Shown: piece by piece, positions 46,720 to 56,429 of the stretch
Layout: each line of letters starts with the position of its first letter
Numbering within the stretch: the first letter of the stretch is position 1
NCBI GenBank assembly: GCA_018287875.1
Contig: JAGVVL010000009.1
Coordinates: 3,038,001 to 3,102,000, forward strand
Length of the DNA stretch: 64,000 nt
From: Nigrospora sphaerica
Lineage: Eukaryota; Ascomycota; Sordariomycetes; Amphisphaeriales; Apiosporaceae
Direction of reading: 5' to 3'
Notes under the pieces: model-generated
What the model was told of the DNA's origin: nothing
What the model saw: the letters and a program-made list of their open reading frames with translations, nothing else
The model's database searches: none
Program-made: the position numbers and the translations under genes

Positions 46720-49029
46720 GGTGGCGGTAGAGCCGGCGACGGCCGGGCGAAGTCAACGAGCGGACAAGACGGGATCCTACGGCATCAGGCTTGCCGGGGG
46801 GACAAGGAGGGAACAAGGCAGTGAGAGCGGTTTCGCGTATCTCACGTGGCCAGCATTACCATCATGGCGGAAGGGGAAGCAGAAGGAGGTTGTGAAGGCG
46901 ACGACGGGTCGAGAGTGGCCAAGTATGCGAACGACGCCTTCCTAGTTTTCGGGTAGGAGCTGCCTAGCAGATCGCTCGGCCTATCGTTGGCACGTAAAAT
47001 GCCTACTCCGTACATGTCACGTACCTTGAAATTACGTACACCCACTAAACTTACCTAGCCTGTAAGTTCTTCTGGGTAGCGCGGGCCTGCTCGCTCGCGC
47101 GTCCACCCGTCTATCCCGGGACAAGATGGATGCGTGCGACGACAGTGATATCACCCTCGCCGCGGCGTGCAGCTGGCCGGTTGCGCGTGCCATGCAACTG
47201 CTGAGGTCTTCTATTTCCCTGGCTTCACGTTCACGCACCCCATCTAGGTAAAGTAAGCACATGTGGGCAGGTATGTACCTACCTTAGGTATGTAGGTATG
47301 TAGATACCTATGTACATAGCAGGTGGCCTCCCGCGCCACGAGAGGCTTTGGGATCCCATCCCCGCCTCAACCACACCTAATCGGGGCGCTGTCACAAGCT
47401 GCCAAGTGCGCTGGAAAATGCCCGGGCCCCAGTGGTTCGGTCCCTGTTCCTTTTGGCGCTAGCGGGTGCCCCCCAACGCCCCCCATGCCCCCGTAGGGCC
47501 GCGAGTGCTAGAGATGCTGTGCGCCCTGACGCCCTGCCCCCGACCTCCGTTCCCCTCTTCCGTGCCTGCGAGCGAGAGCTGGACACAGCCAAAGTCGGGT
47601 CCGTGGAGTGAGGGACCCCGTCCGAACCGTCGATCGCATTTTCTTGGCGACCGGCGTGCGTGCTTTGCCCGACGCCCCGACATCCTCGGCTCACGTGTCC
47701 CCGACGAGCCATCGGGGCGATTTACTCCCGGGCTCATGGTAAGCCAAGCCCCGAGCCGGTTCACCAAGACTCGCCTGTTTTCCACGGGGAATGGCGCGCT
47801 TGGGACAATTTCCACCGACTTCAGGGGCTGGGCTCCTGGGGCGGTTCTCCGCACTAAGTCACGCACATGTTCATGCAGGTACCCCCGTTGGCAGATTTTG
47901 GCGGGTTCGGGTAATAGTAGCATTTACGTGCCGACTTGTTCACCGGATTTGGCAACCGCCATCTACTTCGTAACCCCAATTGGCTGTCAACACCAGCCCC
48001 TATTCGACAGACGAGGACGCGCTGCCTGGTTGGGAAAACCCCTCCCATTTCCGTTCGTGCCACCATGATGCCATACGCAAGCGGCAACTCGTGCTTCTTA
48101 CCTCGTAGCCATAGCGCTTTGCCTTCCTTCCATGCTTCGTCTTCAGCCGAGTCCATTTACCCAGTCCTACCAGGTACATACCTAGAGTAAGTACTTGACA
48201 CAACTACAGGGGCGGCCACCAAAGAAGAGTGGTATATTGGTTCCCTGCGAACTGTCTTGCGTCACCCCCCATGAGCCGAGTCGGACTCGCAGCAAATTAT
48301 CCTCTTGTAAGCGATCCAGGCATGTTCCGAAAAAGAGGGAAGCGGAAGGAAAGAAAAGATGCAGACAAGCCCAGTCAACTTAGGCAATCGCCAAGGCGAT
48401 GCCGTTCCCAGCAGAAATAGAGTAAGTACTAGACGTCGATCTTCCGCTGCTCCCCGCTCAAGAAGCAACGTTCTCGGGGCCTGTACCAGGCAGTGAAAGC
48501 CTGGCGAGTACCTGGAAGCGTTTGTCTTGAAGCTTCCGAGACGAGACCACAGCTGAAGAGACATACACCCTTGGAGTGCATTCTTCCTTCCTTGTCGATG
48601 ACCTTTGCCGGTCGCGGAAACCGAGCTGTCTAGCACTGCAGGGTCGGCCTGGGATCGGGTACTCATACGGCAGCCCAACAACCGTCGCCGCTGAAGGCAA
48701 TTTGCTCCAAGTTCCACCCGGCCAGGGAGCGCTGAGGGCACAGGCAAGGTCATCATCGACCATGGCCTTATGCGACCCCCAAGGGTGCGGCACGGCACTC
48801 GTCCTTGCGCTTGTCTTGCGGGCCATGGCGCGCAATGCCGTCTCCAAAGCGGTAGCCCGGTAAGAAGGCCTTGATGCGGCGCGCGAGTTGCGAAGGAAAA
48901 TCAGATGGTATTTCTTTTCAAGATACATACAGAGTCCAGACCCGTGTCCCACAGTTGATCATCGTTCATTCATACTTCACGTGTCTCCCGAGACTGTGAG
49001 TTTTTTTTTGTGTTTTTCTTTTGCGGTCG
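46720..49029. other. Intergenic region upstream of GUP1 and downstream of an uncharacterised gene
   Basis: The part next to 46720 is the GUP1 promoter region. A dense TAGGTA/TACATA palindromic cluster lies at 47246-47324 (listed separately). Frames of 150-200 codons between 47459 and 48952 have no recognisable domain and overlap each other on both strands, so none is called. Confidence 0.5.
47246..47324. repeat. Cluster of TAGGTA/TACCTA short motifs and small palindromes
   Basis: Within about 80 nt the sequence reads repeatedly GTAGGTATG, GGTATGTACCTACC, ACCTTAGGT and AGATACCTATGTACATAG. These are overlapping inverted copies of one short theme. It is the densest example in the window of a motif that recurs in most intergenic spaces. 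Confidence 0.75.
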
Positions 49030-50253
49030 TTAGTCCAGCCGCCGACGCCACGCGTAGCAGTCGGGCTTGAAGCCCTCCTGGAAGGCCATGTAGCTCAGGC
49101 CGAACAGCCAGATCTCGTGGAAGGCGGCGTCGGGGCTGCCACGCCAGCGGCGGAGGCCGAACCATGTATCCTCGCACTGGTCGCAGAAGCCGATCGAGTC
49201 CTTCATGCTGCAGTAGCCGCTCCGCTCGCCGGCGCCGTCGGGGGCGTCGGCCGCGTCGGCCGCCCGGCCGCCGCAGTACCGGGGGAAGCTGAGGGCGCAG
49301 GTGGTGTCGTGGGCGCCGGCGTGGGCCGGGTCCTGCAGCCGGCGGCAGTCGACGGCGGCGGCGAGGTCGGCGAGCCGGGTGCTGTTGAGGGCCGTGTGGC
49401 CGCAGATGAGGTTGGTCGACGAGGCCTGCAGCAGGTCGAGCTCCCAGCGCAGCGCCTCGGCTGTCAGGGGCCGGTCGCGCGGCACCACGCACACGAGCTC
49501 CTCGAAGTAGGTCGTGATGGTGACGACGCCGTCCTCGATGCACGCCGTCACCTGCGGCATCATGAGGTCGCGGTTCGGCCGTCGGCTCGCCGCCACGTGG
49601 TGCCCGCTCCCCTTCTGGTGGCTCTCGTCCTCGCAGCGTAGGATGACGGTGTCCTTGGCAGTAATCACCGCCGGTAGCGCCTCCTCGATGTTCTGGAACG
49701 TGACCGTCTTGTGCCGGCACAAGCTGAAGGACCCCTCGCGCCCGATGCAGAGCTTGGGGTACCCGATGGGCGGCTTCTGCCACACGGCGAACTCGCTGGG
49801 CGGGTGCGGCTTGCGGCACCCCGTGCAGAAGCCGGCGGGCTTACCGACGAGGGATTCCCGCGAGAGGGGGGCCTTCGGCGGCGCCTTGGGGCGGGAGGCG
49901 GCCGGCTTCAGGGGGCTCGACCTCTCCCGCGAGGAAAACCAGCGCGCCGGCGTGGGCGCGGCCATCTTTTCCGCCTCGTCGGGCATCACCCGGGGGGCCT
50001 CCCGCGTGCTGTGGCGCTGGCTGCTGAGGGCATACGACGACGGCAGGCTGTCCTCAGAGCTGGTGCTGCCCGAGGGCGTGTGGCGCGACGACGTCCTCGT
50101 GTAGGCGATGGAGGGGACGCACCCGTCCCGGCGGGGCGTCGCCGTGTCGGGCGGGTGCGGGAAAGAAAATATATTGCGGCGCTTGCGCGGCGGTGAGGGA
50201 GGCTGCCGGGGCTGCGCCGGCTTGCCTCCCAACAAGTTGTACAGAGAGTCCAT
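49030..50253 (-). CDS. Uncharacterised protein with a CxxC zinc-like motif
   Basis: I do not recognise a named family. The first ATG at 50253 gives 407 aa with no intron; the open frame continues upstream without an ATG. Residues 1-140 are basic, Ser/Pro-rich and disordered. From about 143 there is a Cys/His-rich block: FCTGCRKPHPPSEF, then KLCIGREGSFSLCRHKTVTF. This arrangement (CxxC, Cys about 30 residues later, then CxH) suggests a metal-binding module of a type common in uncharacterised fungal proteins. Later blocks include AVITAKDTVILRCEDESHQKG, VTITTYFEELVCVVP, a Cys pair region CALSFPRYCGG and GYCSMKDSIGFCDQCEDTWFG, ending FGLSYMAFQEGFKPDCYAWRRRLD. Codon use is C/G-ending like the neighbours, which supports it being real. 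Confidence 0.75.
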   Translation of the reverse strand: MDSLYNLLGGKPAQPRQPPSPPRKRRNIFSFPHPPDTATPRRDGCVPSIAYTRTSSRHTPSGSTSSEDSLPSSYALSSQRHSTREAPRVMPDEAEKMAAPTPARWFSSRERSSPLKPAASRPKAPPKAPLSRESLVGKPAGFCTGCRKPHPPSEFAVWQKPPIGYPKLCIGREGSFSLCRHKTVTFQNIEEALPAVITAKDTVILRCEDESHQKGSGHHVAASRRPNRDLMMPQVTACIEDGVVTITTYFEELVCVVPRDRPLTAEALRWELDLLQASSTNLICGHTALNSTRLADLAAAVDCRRLQDPAHAGAHDTTCALSFPRYCGGRAADAADAPDGAGERSGYCSMKDSIGFCDQCEDTWFGLRRWRGSPDAAFHEIWLFGLSYMAFQEGFKPDCYAWRRRLD

Positions 50254-51541
50254 GGCGATTCCGAAGGTTCCAGCTCGCGGCAATCTTTGGGTCTGGGAAC
50301 TGTACGACCCTGCAGGGACGGCGGGCGAGAGCGGACAGAAAAGGAACCTGGCCAGCTTCCCCTCTCCCCCTTACGTAGGGCGAGGTCGTCGTCTCATAAA
50401 CCGCTCGTCGGGCCTCGCTGGGTCGGCTCCCGCGGCTGCGCGCCAACGGCTTCGCCCCCCCTGAAAATGGACGCGCCCTGATTCAGCGTTGGCGTTAAAA
50501 CACCAGCAAGCCAGGCGCCACTGTTTTGGGCGTGGACCGAGACATGAATCGAGAAAAAATAGAGCCCGAAGAAAGTTGCTTTTGCGCCCGCCGGCCGACG
50601 CCCCGTCCTCGGTAGGGCACGTTTAGGTCCCCGACGAAGGCTCCCTAGAGTGCTCCTCTCGCGCGTGGCCCCTATTAAAGGGAGGGACAGCACCTTGTTT
50701 CACCCCTGAGCTTGAGACCACCGTGCCGGGTGCTCCTTTTTCGGATTGTCCCGTTCGTTGCTCAATTCGTGCCCTTCAGGAACGGGCCACGCAAACCACG
50801 ACGAGGCTACCTGGTCTCGCGACCAAGACTGACTTGTGCGTCGGAAATAGATGGGTAGGTTGGTCGCTGGACTGTCTGTATGCATACTTCCGAACCTCAG
50901 CCCCAAACCGGACCGAGCGGAGAGCAGAACGGCCGCCCACGCTGTACTCGCCGGAGACATACAATCCAAGGAGTCCCCAGTGCGACCCGGGTCGCGGTGG
51001 CCCAGCCAGCAGGATGAGGGAGCCAACGGGACAGGCCAGGCAGCCAGGTTGCTAGGGGTTCCGTAGCAGCTAGCTCGGCTGGAAAAGGCTGCCGTCGTGG
51101 CGAGGCGCAGTATCAGGCGTCCAATGGTGCGCAAAAGACGACAACGCCGCGACGTGCAGGCTGGGGCGCGCACGAGCATCCACTGGCCGGCTTCTTCTAG
51201 GAGTCGCGCGTACGACGACGACTCGTGACTTACTCGGTGTCATGCCCAATTTTTCGGTCTCGTGCTACTTATCTCTACCTACGAGCCGACGCTTCGTCGC
51301 GGCCGACAAAACCGTTGGAGGGCCACGGGGCCTTGGTATGGAGGCAAAAGTCGTTAGTACGACGATCTAGACAAGGCGCAATGGTATAGCGTACTCCACG
51401 CGGAGCCTACGTACGGTAGCTGGTGTGCGGTCTGGCATATTCGCACTCACACCCACACATCCCTTCACACACACCCACACGCACGCAAGCGTATTTTTGC
51501 GGCGCACCCGAGCACGTCGTAGCCCTGTCGAGCCCAACCAT
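50254..51541. other. Intergenic region between the Cys-motif gene and DUS3
   Basis: Promoter side of the Cys-motif gene on the left and DUS3 3' flank on the right. An imperfect CA-rich stretch is at 51445-51486, about 55 nt past the DUS3 stop. No gene seen. Confidence 0.5.
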
Positions 51542-53899
51542 CTAGCCCTCGCCCTCCATCTCGTAACTGTTCGACTTGTGCTTGGGTATGAACTGGAAGT
51601 CCGGGTGGGTCGGGCCCAAAAACATCTCGCTATAACATCGGTCAGTCTTAATTGCAGAGGAGAAGGCTGCAGACGCGGCTGTGGCCAAACTCACGTGATC
51701 TTGACCCAGTCCTTGTAGTTGTCACTTGCGAGCAGGTTCTCCAGCTCGTTGCGTCCCCGATACGCCGGGGGCCGCTCCTGCAAGCTTGGCGGCAGGTACT
51801 CCAAGAGGCCGATAGGAATGTACCGATGGGTAAAGCTCAGCCACTCGAGCAGGAAGCGGCGGGTGAAGCCGATGCCCAGCTCGTCAGAACCCCAGTTTTC
51901 AAGACCGTAGCGGGCAAACTTCTCAATATACCCGAGGCGTTCCGTTGCCGACTTGTCGAGGTACTGGCCCTTCTCGATTTCCTCAAAGATCCAAGGTTTA
52001 ATCATGGCCCCGCGCGCAATCATGACGCTGTCCACCTTGGCGTTGTCGATGTGGTCGAAATAGTCGACGTGGGAGTAGCAGTCGCCGTTGCCGATGAAGT
52101 ACATCTTGCCGTTCGCCGTGTTCGCCTGGGAGCTCGCGTCGGCTTCACGGACCGTGTCGGCCAGCGCGGCGTCCTTCTCCTTGTACGACTGGATCATGGC
52201 GGCACATTCGGCAATGTACGACCAATCGGCGCTCCTGGTGTACCGCTGCTGTCGGCTTCGGCCGTGGAGCGTAATGGCGGCACAGCCCGGGGCGCCGAGC
52301 CGGTCACGCTGGTCCTCGCTGCCGAAGGCAAGCCTCTCAATCGTCTTGGCAGCCGTGGGCTTTGCGTCACGCACGCCCATGCGGAGCTTCGTCGTGATGG
52401 GTACCTCTCCCGAGACGGCATTCATGCCTCGCACCATGCGTTCCAGCTTGCTTGGCGCGTCCAGCAGGCCGGACCCGGCACCACTCGAATAAACCATGTC
52501 GATGGGGCAGCCGCAGTTCAGGTCCACCACGCGCAGATGCGGCAGGAATCTGGTGAGCGCCTCCGTCGCCTTGACGGCAATCCATGGTTGGTTGGCCGCG
52601 ATCTGTGCACCGAACTTCAGATCGCGCGCGTTGTCGTAGCCCTGGACAATAGAGGTGGGGGAAGGCGTGTATCGTGGCGGGGACACTTCGGTCTCGTGGG
52701 CCTTCATCAGTGCCCATTCGCCCTTATGGCCCTGGATCAGGGGCATGCCCATGGCCATCTCCGAGTACGTGACCTGCGCCCCCAGTTCGGCACACAGACG
52801 TCGAAAGGGGAGGTTGCCCTGGGTCGTGAGGGGCGCGAGGACGGGCGTCTCTCGGCCGAAGTATATCTTGCGCTTCTCCGACGGCTTGAACGGAGGGTCC
52901 ACGAAACAAGCGCGGAGGTCCTCGCGGGCCGCGCGGTCGTCCTGGTGACCGTCGTCCTCCGTGTCCTTCTTCTTGTTGTAAAGCTGTCGGTTGATATCCA
53001 TGTCGGCGTTGAGCCACTTGATGTACTCTTCCGACTTCTCCAGTTTGACCTTCTTCTTCGCGAGACCCCATTTCTGGTCACTGTTGACCACGTTCACCAC
53101 GCCGGGGCGCTGCTCGTCGTCTTCTCCGGCGAACGGCTGCGATGGGTCGGCGGCCCCCTCCAGGACCAGTTCCTTGCGGCCGTCGTCTCTCTGGACTTCA
53201 CTCGAGTGGCTCTTGACGAACCGGCATTTCCAGCCGGCCGGGCATCGGCCGTACTTTTCGAAAACGGGGCACTTTCCACCAAAGGAGGCCACGTCCTCGC
53301 GACGGCCCTCGGCGAGGTACTTGCGCAGATCGTGGGACAAGTTGCACCGCTCGCCGAACTTACATTCCCGCGGAGAGAACTCGTTGGTGAAGGACACGCT
53401 GTTGCATAGCCTGATGGCGTCGGCGAAGCGGCCGTACTGGCGCTCCTTGTTCTGGCCGGTCTGCTTCTTGCGGCCCTTTTCCTTCTTGTTGCCGCCTCTG
53501 TCCTCGCCCCGGGCGTCACCGCGAGGGTCCGGCTTGCCATTCACGGGGTCATCCGTGCGGATAGAAGCCTCAGCCGCATCGTCGTCTACCACTGCGGTCT
53601 GTGCGGCGGTGTGGGAGACAAGGTACCTGACGGGGTCAGTGGCGCGAGTGAGGGACAGGGCAGGGGTGGACCTACTCGGCCTTGATATGGGCAACCCCTC
53701 GCTTTCTGCCGGATGAGCGGTCGTCATCATGGGCGGTCTTGGCTTTCTTAGAGGCTGGCCCTTGAGCTTCCTCGCGGGGCTGTTGTTGGTCCTGCACCTC
53801 AGCGTCGTTGGGGCGCTTGAGGGATTGGTCGGCCGGCGCGTCCCCAGGTCCAGCCGAGGCCAGCTTGTTGACGTCCTGGGCGGGTGCCTCATCCGCCAT
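51542..53899 (-). CDS. DUS3: tRNA-dihydrouridine synthase 3
   Basis: FMN-dependent enzyme that reduces uridine in the variable loop (position 47) of tRNAs. Three exons, 53899-53676, 53626-51695 and 51629-51542, sum to 2244 nt and 747 aa. The junctions restore HIKAEYLVSHT and [15 protein letters not shown]. Residues 1-148 are charged and disordered with Lys-rich stretches. Two CCCH zinc fingers follow: Cys149, Cys163, Cys169, His173 and Cys194, Cys203, Cys209, His215. The TIM-barrel catalytic domain starts at about 336 ([31 protein letters not shown]), with DLNCGCPID whose second Cys (448) matches the catalytic acid, then TTKLRMGV and [12 protein letters not shown]. The C-terminal helical domain includes [19 protein letters not shown]. 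The family's usual length in fungi is close to this. Divergent from the kelch gene. Confidence 0.96.
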
Positions 53900-54873
53900 C
53901 GTGAAGGCGAGGTCGGCAGTGAAGGCCGTGGTGTTGGTATGCGTTGCCACCAGTGCCTCCTGCTCACGCCAGGTACGTAGCAGATGGGCCAAAAGCAGTA
54001 GGCAGGGTGATAGCTGGGAAAGAAAGTACCTCTTCAGCTCTGGGCATGTGCTAACTAAGTTACGGCAGGTTGCTTTGCTCGTATGAGGGGAATGTTAGCT
54101 GCTTGCATTCAGTGATGGCTGTTTGGCTGGTGGATGGATTCCATAATTTTTTTTCCTCTGCTGCGGCAGCGCTTTTGGCCCTGCAGCTTATCTTGCAGCT
54201 TGCGCATAAACGAATTGGCGCTAGACGGCCGATCTCCACGACCCGACCATCCATCCGTAGCTGCCATCCATGGATACGTATTTGTAGATCTTCACAAGGA
54301 GCCCGGCCGAGGTGTCGATACGTCCTGGCGAGAGCAGTCAAATTTCAGTGGGCTTTAATCTTGATTTACCACCAGCGCCTAATCGAGAGGCAGTCGAGAT
54401 TCATCTTTGGGAGCCGTCCTGGCTTTTTAACATACCTGCAGAACCCCTGTCGGGACGTGAGGTTATTATGCGATGCATTCAAGCACGAATGAATCGACGA
54501 TGGTACAACATTCCCGCCCCACCGTCCCAAGTTCGCACAAGATCCATCCATCCACTCCATCAGGTTGGATGAAGTGGGTATAAGCTGATGTTTTAAATGT
54601 TACCGGCAGTGACTTGGTCTGACTATTGACTGGCCGACTGCCCCATACCCCACGGGCGATGGGACGTACCTGCGTGCCCTATTTCAGCCTCCAATACGAT
54701 TGGACGTTGGGCACCCAATTGCTCGTCATATGAGAGCTACCTATGTCGTAGGATGCCGGAAATCCATGACCTACCTAAGTACCTACACAGGGCACGGGAA
54801 TGCTGCGGTCCCATTGCCATTATGTGTCCGAAGGGGGGGAAAAAATCCCCAGGCAACCACACAAGGGATGTAT

Positions 54874-54899
54874 ATATTTAGGTGTGTATACCTAAATAT
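54874..54899. repeat. Perfect 10 bp inverted repeat with 6 nt loop
   Basis: ATATTTAGGT, loop GTGTAT, then ACCTAAATAT. The centre is again the AGGT/ACCT theme. It could form a small hairpin or be a dimeric protein site. Confidence 0.8.
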
Positions 54900-55596
54900 T
54901 ATAACTTGAGTACGTACGTACATCACCTATTCATAGAGGAGGTGGGCTATTTACGGTGCCGGCAGGTGAACAGGTTCAGCCTGAGTCACCGCGACCGACG
55001 ATCAACAGGGGATACACTGGGGACACAGCTTATAAAAGCCGGGGCTACTGTAAGGAGGCAAGTATGATGTAGTTGCTTGCTTGAACCTAGGGTTGCATCT
55101 GCATCGCATGCACTGCTTGATTACTGGACAACGATATAGAAGATTGCCGAGCGTGAACCCAGACGTGTAGGTGGGTAGGCACCCTAGTCCTTAGGTATCG
55201 TAAGCTATATAAGAAAAAGAAAGAGAGAAGGAAAAAACACGGTAGTATCACCTGGACGAGGCGGCCCAGTGCCGGTTTTTGGCCGCTCTCTTGATCCCGT
55301 CTCTCTCCCTCTTCCCAACCGTCCTTTACCAAATCACTGCGTTAGCGACGGGGACGACGGTGGACGTCAGAAGCCCACACGGGATCAACTCCGTTCCATC
55401 CTCAGCCTGTTGCGTGGGGATCCGACGAGCCGGCCAGTGGTAGTAAGGCAAGCTTCGTTCTCATGCAGGGGCTCGACAACCCACCCTCCCCCCAATGCCC
55501 ATGCCCATAGATGCTTGGTCCTCCCCCCCTGGCGCGCTCTCCCACATCCATCTATCGGCCAGGGGTTCCCCCTCGCCCCGTCTCCTCTGGCCGGGG

Positions 55597-55635
55597 AGAG
55601 AGAGAGTGAGAGAGAGACACAGAGAGAGACGGAGA
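55597..55635 (+). repeat. GA-rich purine tract
   Basis: GAGAGAGAG runs interrupted by TGAG and CACA, about 40 nt. Confidence 0.7.
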
Positions 55636-56384
55636 AGGGAAGGCCAACAAGCTGCACAACCTGGCAGGGCCCTTTTTCCCAGCCGTGCACGCAATGCATG
55701 ATTGACGAGCGTTTACGCATGCTACCGTCCACGGACCGGGGCCAGTCCAGGACTGGCCCGCCCGCCCTGGGCATCCATTCTATCCGTGGATCTATCCTTA
55801 CCCGTACCGGCGGCTCGTGTGGTGTCGTATTTACTTAAGTCATACGCTTCTTCCCCTTCCCGCAAACACCGGACGGGACACTCGCCTGCCTGTCAACCCT
55901 CCATCTGCACTACACTCACTAGTTGCCTTTTGTGTTTCTTTTTCTCCTTCTTTCGTCCTCAACCGCCTGGCCGCCCACCTGCGCGAGTAGTGCCGTGACG
56001 CCCGCCCCTTTCCCCTCCCGAGCCCGCCATCGTGGTCACTCTAGCAGGCGCTGCAACCGCCGAGGGACTTGTCACAAACCCGGGCGACGGGGCGGCCCCC
56101 CTTTGATCGACGTGTACCTTTTCTTTCCGACGTCGCGCGCCTCGTGGGAGAAGGTCCAGGGCCTGGAAAGCCCACGACTCGTGCCGACGCCGCGTCGGCC
56201 TGACAGCCGCTCCGAGTTCGAGTGGGAGAAGCAAGGAGAAGTGCGAACCGTCTGCCGCCGTCTTGCGTCCTACCCTTTAGTACCTACAGTATCCATTGGC
56301 CCGCCGCGGTGCCGCCGCGAACCCCTGCCGCCGCCGTCGCCGCTGTTCCTCGCGGAAGCAGAGCCCGTAACAGGTAGCCGGAAC

Positions 56385-56429
56385 ATGCCCTCACGACCCC
56401 TCCAGCGCTCCTCCCACCATGGCCGATAA
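56385..56429 (+). promoter_or_regulatory. Upstream ORF overlapping the kelch start codon
   Basis: An ATG at 56385 opens 14 codons ending in TAA at 56427-56429, so the frame runs across the kelch ATG at 56419 in a different frame. Ribosomes using it could not reinitiate at the main ATG without backtracking. This matters only if the mRNA includes 56385. Confidence 0.45.

Larger units (their letters stand above)
53900..56418. promoter_or_regulatory. Divergent intergenic region between DUS3 and the kelch gene
   Basis: A 2.5 kb region. Consensus TATA-like sequences occur at 55031-55038 (TATAAAAG) and 55205-55212 (TATATAAG), both more than 1.2 kb before the kelch ATG, so their role is unclear. From about 55830 the + strand becomes pyrimidine-rich, as in a leader. 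It also has a perfect 10 bp inverted repeat (54874-54899), a GA tract (55597-55635) and TAGGTA-type motifs near 54770-54790. No gene supported. Confidence 0.5.

Noticed and set aside
48262..48952. Two overlapping minus-strand frames of 160-180 codons
   Set aside because: They overlap in different frames and neither shows a domain or family motif.
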